Below, one piece after another: positions 1-4,391 of a DNA stretch of 5,168 bases. The stretch comes from Alphaproteobacteria bacterium. GTDB lineage: Bacteria > Pseudomonadota > Alphaproteobacteria > DSM-16000 > Inquilinaceae. Below the pieces are notes generated by a model. The model saw only the letters and a list, made by a program, of their open reading frames with translations, did not search any database and was not told the DNA's origin. A program made the translations under genes and the position numbers. The DNA is taken from positions 1 to 5,168 of the forward strand of contig JAJUFW010000244.1 in NCBI GenBank assembly GCA_029263555.1, read 5' to 3'. The number at the start of each line of letters is the position of its first letter. The first letter of the stretch is position 1.

Positions 1-371
1 GCGCGCTCGGCCGCCACCAGAAGCGACGGTGCGTCACCGACCAGGGCGACCGGCTTGTTGCCGTCCAGGAATCCCTTCAGCAGACGCTTGGTGTGCGGGT
101 TCTGCGCCAGCTTCTCGACGCCCCGCTTCCCGCCCGGCACCAGGAGCGCATCGAAATCGGCCGCGAGCGCTTCGGAAATCTGGGTGTCGATCGGGAAGTA
201 ATGTCCCCAGGCCTTGCCGTGCCAGCCATTCACCAGCCCCTGTTCGGGCGAGACCAGCTTCAGCGTGGCGCCCGCTCCAAGAAGCGCGCGCTGCGGCTCG
301 GTCATTTCAATTTCTTCAAATCCATTGGCAACCAGAATTGCGACGGTCTTACCCGCGAGCGGATGATCCAT
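1..371 (-). CDS. DJ-1/PfpI family protein, 3' end cut by window edge
   Basis: The first 123 codons are visible; the C-terminal third or so lies off the left edge. The ATG at 371 is preceded by a purine-rich AAGGGAGAGGG ribosome binding site. The N-terminus PLAGKTVAILVANGFEEIEM (residues 4-23) is the first beta strand plus the GFEExE loop that carries the conserved acidic residue (Glu19/Glu20) of DJ-1/PfpI proteins. VSPEQGLVNGW (40-50) and DFDALLVPGG (72-81) are further family blocks. At the nucleophile elbow, where PfpI-type members read KPVAAICHGPW, this protein reads KPVALVGDAPS (106-116), so Cys-His is replaced by Gly-Asp. Known of the family: cysteine-bearing members are proposed proteases, chaperones or deglycases; the related C-terminal domain of large-subunit catalases is non-catalytic. 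Inference: this is a cytosolic, probably non-hydrolytic, stress-associated member. No clear promoter was found upstream. Confidence 0.9.
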   Translation of the reverse strand, partial: MDHPLAGKTVAILVANGFEEIEMTEPQRALLGAGATLKLVSPEQGLVNGWHGKAWGHYFPIDTQISEALAADFDALLVPGGKRGVEKLAQNPHTKRLLKGFLDGNKPVALVGDAPSLLVAAER

Positions 372-819
372 CAGTCGGCCCTCTCCCTTTCGATGTTGAA
401 CAATCGGCGGATGCCCCGGGGCCCTGCCCGGGAAAATTCCGACACCCGACCGCGCGCTCAGGACGACCGGCGATCCGTGAGACCGAATCGAAACAGCGGT
501 CAGGCGACCTTTGCGGGTCGCTGCCTCGCCAGTCACGTCTCCAAAAGGAGGTCCTGCGGAACCCTGCGCAGAAGCTTGCTGCGCGATCCGCCTGGAGCGA
601 CGCGGATAAGCGTCCGAATGCTTATGAATTCGAGCATAGAGGTGGCCGTTAGGGTCCCGGAAGTCAACGATTTTATGCCGCAACCCGTGTCGCCGCGACG
701 CATGGAAGCCATGCGTCGGAAACGTAAGCGCCAAATCCGGGCGAAGATCCCTCCCCCGCGCGGTGCCGTCCCGCCCGTCACCGAACGGATGCGGGGCCGC
801 GTGCCGCACGGCCGCCCGG
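372..819. other. Gene-poor gap between two minus-strand genes
   Basis: Open frames cross this stretch on both strands, but none has a recognisable protein, a convincing start or a conserved motif; they look like chance frames in GC-rich DNA. Structure seen: a perfect 10-bp hairpin at 696-718 (listed separately); smaller inverted repeats GCGCAG/CTGCGC at 566-584 and GCGACC/GGTCGC at 504-521; and a plus-strand AAAAGGAGGT at 543-552 with no usable ATG or GTG at the right spacing. On the minus strand the region must hold the leader and probably the promoter of the DJ-1-like gene. A TTGACT element lies at 667-662 (minus), but the nearest -10-like hexamer is 23 bases away, too far for an ordinary sigma-70 promoter. 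Confidence 0.5.
696..718. repeat. Perfect 10-bp inverted repeat with 3-base loop
   Basis: The arms CGACGCATGG (696-705) and CCATGCGTCG (709-718) are exact reverse complements around AAG. Neither side is followed by a T-run, so it is not a classic intrinsic terminator. It lies about 100 bases beyond the stop of the small Rho-N-like gene and upstream of the DJ-1-like gene, both on the minus strand. It could therefore be a transcript-stabilising or attenuating hairpin between them, or a dyad operator. The structure is seen directly; the function is unknown. Confidence 0.6.
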
Positions 820-1056
820 TCAGCGGTTGCGCAATGCGTCGATGAGCTGCCGCTTCGTCATTCCGGAGCCGTTCTCGATGCCGAGATCCTCCGCCCGCTG
901 GCGGAGCTCGGCGCGGGACCATTCCTCGTAGCGCGGCGCCCTGCCGCCAGGCGGCCCGCCGCCCCCGCCGGACATGTGGAAGCCGCCGTCGCCCCGGCCC
1001 GGGGCCCCATATCGCCGGTCGCCCCTGCCGGTGCGGAGACCGTGCCCCTTGATCAT
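820..1056 (-). CDS. Small protein with C-terminal SAP/Rho-N-like domain
   Basis: A 78-residue protein. The ATG at 1056 is chosen because GGAAAGGGGG (1074-1065) sits 8 bases upstream, and because a promoter match lies just before it; an internal Met28 has a poorer site. Residues 1-42 are rich in Gly, Arg and Pro (including RGDRRYG and SGGGGGPPGG) and look disordered. Residues 43-78 form a compact helix-turn-helix-like unit, RAELRQRAEDLGIEN then MTKRQLIDALRNR, matching the pattern of SAP / Rho termination factor N-terminal domains ('kxELrxxAkelgi..xxxmkKxeLieaLr'). Such domains bind nucleic acid. Inference: a cytosolic DNA- or RNA-associated protein induced under stress. It is basic overall and has no signal peptide. 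The same reading frame stays open far upstream, opposite the DUF2278 gene, but that extension has no family resemblance and would bypass the good start. Confidence 0.8.
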   Translation of the reverse strand: MIKGHGLRTGRGDRRYGAPGRGDGGFHMSGGGGGPPGGRAPRYEEWSRAELRQRAEDLGIENGSGMTKRQLIDALRNR

Positions 1057-1100
1057 CTCAAGAGCCCCCTTTCCTCGTTCCGTGCCCGGGGTACCGGCAG

Positions 1101-1126
1101 AACGACAACCCGGCCGCTCCGGTTCC
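1101..1126 (-). promoter_or_regulatory. EcfG-type general stress promoter for the Rho-N-like gene
   Basis: Read on the minus strand, GGAAC (1126-1122) is followed after exactly 17 bases by CGTT (1104-1101). This is the published consensus form (GGAAC-N16/17-CGTT) for EcfG, the alphaproteobacterial general stress extracytoplasmic sigma factor. The -10 element ends 44 bases before the ATG of the 78-residue gene, giving a leader of roughly 35-40 bases that contains its ribosome binding site. Spacing, sequence and orientation all fit. A CGGCCG-loop-CGGCCG dyad (1111-1131) overlaps it and may be coincidental in this GC-rich stretch. Confidence 0.7.
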
Positions 1127-1248
1127 GGCCGCCCCCTTCTCGCCATCGGGTGCGCTTCGTGGCAGCATGGCGTCGGGCGGAACCGGCACATGCGGGAGGG
1201 CGGACCAGTGGCTTCGGAAGCGGGATCGTCGGCCAGGGCGTTTCGGAT

Positions 1249-1950
1249 GTGAGCGGCCTTTCCAACTACCGCCTGCTGATCGGGCGCCCGACCGATCTTC
1301 GCTTCGACGACGAAAGCCCTCATGTCCATGTCCGGCTTGTCGCCGCGGGGCAGTCCTATCGGGTCTCCATCAACGTCCGTTCGAGCGAGCCGCCGCACGT
1401 CCTGCTCTATGCCCGCCGCGATCCGTTCGACCATCCGCTCGTCCGGCGGCTGGAGATGCTGGGCGAAGGGCTGAGAAGCATCCGCCGGAAGCGCCCGGAG
1501 CTGGCCGTCGACTATGTCCGCGGCGGCATGATACGGCGCGAGGAGATGACCGAGGCGCCCTACCGCCGCGATGGGCCCGACAATGATCTGCAGGACTATC
1601 TGGCGGCCCTGACGCGCGAGGCCATGCGGGACGGGCGGGCGCGCTTCCATGTTTTCGGCGAAAGCTGGGGGCCGCGCCGCAGCCGCGTGGATGCCGTGTT
1701 CGGCTTTTCGCCCGACCAGGGCATGCACGACGTCCACATGAACCAGGGCAGCCGGGACCCCTATCGCCGTTTCAACGCGCCGAACCAGGACGGCGCGCTC
1801 CTGGTCCGGACGGGCGCGGGCCGGTGGATCGGCATTTTCCTCGCCTTCCAGAACCAGAGCTGGGCCACCGATCCCGAAACCGGGCATCCGCTCGAGGACG
1901 AGGAGGCCGAACTGCTCCGGCGCCGGGCCGCGACCCGCCGGACGGCCTGA
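1249..1950 (+). CDS. DUF2278 (YukJ-like) family protein
   Basis: A 233-residue protein. The start is set at GTG 1249: it yields MSGLSNYRLLIGRPTDLR, aligning with the usual DUF2278 opening (xxxNYGvLkGrxvd), with a weak AGGG 10 bases upstream. The open frame extends to 763, but the extra part is low-complexity shadow sequence over the divergent gene. Family blocks in order: HVHVRLVAAGQSYRVSINVR (25-44), LAVDYVRGG (85-93), DNDLQDYL (111-118), HVFGESWGP (134-142), VFGFSPDQGMHDVHMNQG (150-167), NQDGALLV (179-186) and FLAFQNQSWATD (197-208). All the characteristic His, Asn, Gln and Trp positions appear present, and the length is normal. Function is not established for the family; the conserved HDxHMNQG and FQsQSW blocks suggest a ligand pocket. 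It is soluble, without signal peptide. It diverges from the small Rho-N-like gene across 192 bases and abuts the glycosyltransferase tail to tail. Confidence 0.9.
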   Translation: MSGLSNYRLLIGRPTDLRFDDESPHVHVRLVAAGQSYRVSINVRSSEPPHVLLYARRDPFDHPLVRRLEMLGEGLRSIRRKRPELAVDYVRGGMIRREEMTEAPYRRDGPDNDLQDYLAALTREAMRDGRARFHVFGESWGPRRSRVDAVFGFSPDQGMHDVHMNQGSRDPYRRFNAPNQDGALLVRTGAGRWIGIFLAFQNQSWATDPETGHPLEDEEAELLRRRAATRRTA

Positions 1951-1951
1951 C

Positions 1952-2896
1952 TTAGCGGCGCCTGGCCAGGTCGAAGCGGGGAACTTCGGACAGGCTTTCC
2001 ACGGCGAAGCCGGCGGCCCTTGCGATGTCGTCGAAACGGAGAGTCTCCGGGTCGCATCTTGTCGCCAAGCCGCGTTTCGCCAGCCATTCCGCGATCTCGA
2101 TCTGATGCCGGTCTATCACCTCGCCGTGATCCGGATCGCGCGGTATCAGCACGGGATGCTTGCCGGCGCTCAAGGCCATCAGGGCCGAGCCGCACCCGGC
2201 ATGGGCGACCACCGCATCCGCCTCGCGCACTGCCTGTTCAAGCTCCGCGCCCGGCACGAACGGCCGGGCCTCGATGGCGAGACCGTCGATAGGGGTATCC
2301 CCCGTCTGCCAGAGCACCTCCACGTTCGGCGGGATCACCCTGGCGGCAGCCTCCAGCAGCCGCCGAAACGGCCGTCCGACACCGACGGTGACGACTACGC
2401 GCCTTACCGGCCTCGGTTCGGTCTCGATGCCGCGGAAGCCGTCGAACACCGACCCGCCGAAACGCCATCTGCCCGTCGCCACATGCGGGTACTGCCGGTA
2501 AAGGCGGATTCCGGGAACGCGCTGCAGGATCCGCCCTGTCAGCGACGGGCGGCTCACCCGGGCGGCGCTTTCGATGTAATGCGTCTCGATGCCCCACAGC
2601 ACCGCATAGGGAAGGAATGCCAGCGCGATCGCGGACCCGGTGCTGATCACCGACCTGATGCGCTCCTTCCCGCGGATGATGCGGCGGGCATAGCCGAAGG
2701 CTCGAAGAACCCCTGCGACATCCCGTTCCATGACCGGCGGCAGAAGGACCTTCCGCTCATCGGCCAGCAGCGTCCGGGCCTGGGGCGTGTCCAGGCACAC
2801 CCAAAGCCGGTCGGCATCCAGGCCGTCCATCCGCTTCGCCAGGGCATGAAGTTGCGCCAAATGTCCGCCGGCACTCGCGACGAGCAGAGTTGTCAT
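1952..2896 (-). CDS. Fused Alg14-Alg13-type glycosyltransferase (PssD/PssE-like)
   Basis: A 314-residue protein. The ATG at 2896 has AGGGAGG about 10 bases upstream. Residues 1-160 resemble Alg14/PssD/EpsE: an N-terminal ASAGGHLAQL loop (7-16), VISTGSAIALAFLPYAVLWG (83-102) and IESAARVSRPSLTGRILQ (108-125). Residues 165-290 resemble Alg13/PssE/EpsF, the GT28 C-terminal fold: VVVTVGVGRPFRRLLEA (167-183) and the donor-binding block AHAGCGSALMALSAGKHPVL (231-250), then IPRDPDHGEVIDRHQIEIAE (251-270). In the known two-subunit enzymes, Alg14 anchors to the membrane and binds acceptor while Alg13 binds the UDP-sugar; bacterial counterparts add a sugar to a polyprenyl-linked intermediate in exopolysaccharide assembly. 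Here both halves lie in one chain. There is no clear transmembrane helix, although 85-103 is hydrophobic and could touch the membrane. The donor (often UDP-GlcA, UDP-Glc or UDP-GlcNAc) cannot be told. It diverges from the acyltransferase gene across an AT-rich control region. Confidence 0.88.
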   Translation of the reverse strand: MTTLLVASAGGHLAQLHALAKRMDGLDADRLWVCLDTPQARTLLADERKVLLPPVMERDVAGVLRAFGYARRIIRGKERIRSVISTGSAIALAFLPYAVLWGIETHYIESAARVSRPSLTGRILQRVPGIRLYRQYPHVATGRWRFGGSVFDGFRGIETEPRPVRRVVVTVGVGRPFRRLLEAAARVIPPNVEVLWQTGDTPIDGLAIEARPFVPGAELEQAVREADAVVAHAGCGSALMALSAGKHPVLIPRDPDHGEVIDRHQIEIAEWLAKRGLATRCDPETLRFDDIARAAGFAVESLSEVPRFDLARRR

Positions 2897-3041
2897 CGGG
2901 CGTCATCCTCCCTGCAATCTGACAGGCAATCGGACCGCGACGAACGGCTTCTGTTCCCTGGGCACGAATGGAAACGCAACCGAGGCATTCAGCCCGTTCT
3001 ATGACCACCCGGCAGATCTACTTCAGCCCTCGAACAATATA

Positions 3042-3058
3042 TGAATTCACCTGAATTC
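3042..3058. repeat. Two TGAATTC direct repeats one helical turn apart
   Basis: TGAATTC occurs at 3042-3048 and again at 3052-3058, a 10-bp period, so both copies face the same side of the helix. Direct repeats at 10-11 bp are the usual layout for OmpR/PhoB-type response regulator sites. The pair lies downstream of the candidate minus-strand promoter, inside the glycosyltransferase leader, which would suit a repressor or roadblock, or an activator of some other start. The repeat is seen; binding is inference. Confidence 0.4.
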
Positions 3059-3097
3059 CTGTTGCAGTTACAGACTCTTCCCGACCAAGAACCCTAG

Positions 3098-3125
3098 AAT
3101 ATATTATCCGCACCGATCGCTTCAA
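3098..3125 (-). promoter_or_regulatory. Candidate sigma-70 promoter toward the glycosyltransferase
   Basis: On the minus strand TTGAAG (3125-3120) is followed after 16 bases by TATATT (3103-3098), five of six matches to the -10 consensus and four of six to the -35. An overlapping GATAAT (3108-3103) adds to the AT-rich -10 area. Initiation near 3091 would give a leader of about 195 bases before the ATG at 2896. Confidence 0.4.
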
Positions 3126-3177
3126 TTTTATCAGCATACCATGATCGGATGGATTACGGAACGGATCAATTGGGCAT

Positions 3178-3206
3178 TTGACTGCACCTTCGCGCTAAAT
3201 CATTAT
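3178..3206 (+). promoter_or_regulatory. Candidate sigma-70 promoter toward the acyltransferase
   Basis: TTGACT (3178-3183, five of six matches) is followed after exactly 17 bases by CATTAT (3201-3206, four of six). It lies in AT-rich DNA and points at the acyltransferase. Initiation near 3213 would give a leader of about 190 bases. It is back to back with the minus-strand candidate, with about 50 bases between the two -35 elements. Confidence 0.5.
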
Positions 3207-3296
3207 ATTTGTTAACTTATCACATCCACCTCATTGCAGTCTCTCGCTTCGACGAGAACCGGCTTGCCTTCCCCACAGGAGAGGACAGGGGACGGG

Positions 3297-3428
3297 ATGA
3301 TGGTGATACCGCGCCTGGAGAGAGTACCGGACGCAACCGGGGTGATGCCGGACGGCCCGAGCGCGGTTTCCCGGATCGATCCTCATTGCCATGGAGACAC
3401 GGATGACGGCGCACGCTTATGGGACTGA
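3297..3428 (+). CDS. Possible 43-codon leader ORF overlapping the acyltransferase start
   Basis: A double ATG at 3297/3300 follows purine-rich AGGAGAGGACAGGGGACGGG, a stronger-looking ribosome binding site than that of the main gene. The frame MMVIPRLERVPDATGVMPDG and onward ends at TGA 3426-3428, 26 bases inside the acyltransferase frame (plus one register away). The peptide resembles no family I know and has no signal or membrane segment. If translated, it would sit in the leader of the predicted transcript and could couple or limit translation of the acyltransferase. It may equally be a chance frame; the overlap is the only positive hint besides the ribosome binding site. Confidence 0.22.
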   Translation: MMVIPRLERVPDATGVMPDGPSAVSRIDPHCHGDTDDGARLWD

Positions 3429-4299
3429 CGCCTTCGTGCCCTGGACCGAAGGCGTTCTCCGTCCACTGACCGAGATCGACGTCGCCAGATGGATGGCGGA
3501 CCTCGGGTTCCGGATCGTCGAGCACCATGGACGGTTCTGGCTGGCGCTGAAGCCCGGCTTCTATCAGCCGGTGCATCCCCTGGCCGAGCTGTCGGCCGAA
3601 CAGGCCACGGCGCCGGTCTTCGCCTGCTGGGGCATCCGCGCGAGACTGGCGAACACGGACGCCGCGTTCGCCAATGCGCAGATGCCCGTATACATGCTGC
3701 CCGATCTCGCCGGCTACAATCTCGGGCGGCTTTCGGCGAAACGGCGAAACCAGGTCAGGAAGGTGGAAAAGACGATCGATCTTGTCGCCGTCACGACGCC
3801 CGACATCCTTCTGGACCAGGGATACGCCGTGGCCCGCGAGGCCCAGGCCCTGAACCCGAGCAATACGGTCCCCGGAGAAGCCGCGTATCGTCGATGGATC
3901 ATCTCCCATTTCAAGGATCAGCGGGCCCTGATCCTTGCGGGGCTGTACCAGGGACGCCTGCTGGGCTTCAGCACGAACTGGATGGCGGACGGCGTCTTCT
4001 ATCAGGACAAGCTGTATGTCGGCCGGGAGGGTCGGGCACGAGACCTAGCGATGGGGCTGAACTACGTCTGCACCATGATCGCTGCCAGACATCCGCAGGC
4101 CCGCGAACTCATGTGCGGGCGGGACCTGCCGCAGAATCCCGGAATCGCCGAATTCAAGCGCAGCATGGGGCTTCGGGTCGTGCATCTGCCGGCCCGCGTC
4201 GAACTGGCTCCCCTCGTCGGCCCGCTTCTGCGCTCTCTCCGGCCCCACACCTACTACCGGCTGACCGGGCGCGGTACACGCCAGGCGCCGGCCGTCTGA
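3403..4299 (+). CDS. FemAB/GNAT-like acyltransferase
   Basis: A 298-residue protein. Start ATG 3403 is preferred over in-frame ATG 3391 because GGAG (3393-3396) lies 6 bases before it, whereas 3391 has no ribosome binding site; a stop at 3343-3345 rules out longer forms. Residues 1-100 are a poorly conserved N-terminal half. LGRLSAKRRNQVRKVEK (107-123) is the basic 'lS.k.Rn.vRka.k' block of FemAB-like and GNAT_6-type acyltransferases. Residues 177-258 form the C-terminal GNAT core: ILAGLYQGRLLGFSTNWM, then YQDKLYVGREGRARDLAMGL and the terminal GIAEFKRSMGLR, the usual 'FKr.fG' end. There is no signal peptide or transmembrane helix, so it is cytosolic. The family transfers aminoacyl or acyl groups to cell-wall or surface-polymer precursors, or acylates small molecules; the substrate here is unknown. 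Its divergent arrangement with a polyprenyl-glycan glycosyltransferase makes modification of a surface glycan the best guess. Confidence 0.8.
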   Translation: MTAHAYGTDAFVPWTEGVLRPLTEIDVARWMADLGFRIVEHHGRFWLALKPGFYQPVHPLAELSAEQATAPVFACWGIRARLANTDAAFANAQMPVYMLPDLAGYNLGRLSAKRRNQVRKVEKTIDLVAVTTPDILLDQGYAVAREAQALNPSNTVPGEAAYRRWIISHFKDQRALILAGLYQGRLLGFSTNWMADGVFYQDKLYVGREGRARDLAMGLNYVCTMIAARHPQARELMCGRDLPQNPGIAEFKRSMGLRVVHLPARVELAPLVGPLLRSLRPHTYYRLTGRGTRQAPAV

Positions 4300-4302
4300 G
4301 CA

Positions 4303-4325
4303 CCGGACGATCGGCCCCGATCCGG
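4303..4325 (+). terminator. Hairpin just past the acyltransferase stop
   Basis: CCGGA (4303-4307) and ATCGG (4310-4314) pair with CCGAT (4317-4321) and TCCGG (4321-4325; the shared T pairs once), giving an approximately 9-bp GC-rich stem with a 2-base bulge and tight loop. It starts three bases after the TGA. No T-run follows, so it may slow or stabilise the transcript end rather than act as a full intrinsic terminator. Confidence 0.35.
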
Positions 4326-4360
4326 ACGAAGCGTCGTGGTCGGAAGATTCGGTGAGGATC

Positions 4361-4391
4361 GGGCCGGCGGGGCTGCACGCCACGCCGGCCC
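4361..4391. terminator. Perfect 9-bp GC hairpin between convergent genes
   Basis: GGGCCGGCG (4361-4369) and CGCCGGCCC (4383-4391) are exact reverse complements around a 13-base loop that can close further through GGC/GCC. Its right arm touches the TAG stop of the minus-strand dehydrogenase (4393-4391). Placed between convergent genes it could serve both transcripts, but neither side has a T-run; the role is inferred from position and stability. Confidence 0.5.

Larger units (their letters stand above)
2897..3402. other. Divergent intergenic control region with AT-rich core
   Basis: About 500 bases separate the glycosyltransferase and acyltransferase starts. The flanks are GC-rich like the rest of the window, but about 3030-3230 is sharply AT-rich, with runs such as AATATATTAT and CATTATATTTGTTAAC. 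Within it are one candidate sigma-70 promoter per direction, a 10-bp-phased direct repeat of TGAATTC, a loose dyad TGATC-N17-GATCA (3142-3168) between the two promoters, and TTGCAGT repeated at 3062-3068 and 3234-3240. Each candidate promoter leaves a leader of about 190 bases. No tRNA, known riboswitch or ops/JUMPStart element was recognised. Confidence 0.6.

Noticed and set aside
543..552. AAAAGGAGGT as a ribosome binding site for a plus-strand gene
   Set aside because: No ATG, GTG or TTG follows at a workable distance in a frame that encodes anything recognisable.
29..845. Plus-strand open frames across the DJ-1-like gene and the gap
   Set aside because: Arg/Pro/Ser-rich shadow translations with no family features; the minus strand holds the recognisable protein.
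1216..1242. GGAAG-N18-CGTT as an EcfG promoter for a leaderless DUF2278 transcript
   Set aside because: The -35 has a mismatch and the spacer is longer than the usual 16-17; the match is too weak in GC-rich DNA to claim.
763..1248. Upstream extension of the DUF2278 frame
   Set aside because: Low-complexity Pro/Arg/Ala sequence lying over the divergent small gene; the family N-terminus begins at the GTG at 1249.
1057..1887. Long minus-strand open frame opposite the DUF2278 gene, continuous with the 78-residue gene
   Set aside because: The DUF2278 frame carries clear family motifs throughout; the antisense extension is composition-driven, has no recognisable domain, and bypasses a good ribosome binding site and promoter at 1056-1126.
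2105..3004. 300-codon plus-strand open frame opposite the glycosyltransferase
   Set aside because: It is the antisense shadow of a gene with clear Alg14/Alg13 motifs and resembles no protein family.
3220..3909. Minus-strand open frame opposite the acyltransferase
   Set aside because: Shadow frame without motifs; the FemAB/GNAT blocks on the plus strand explain the coding signal.
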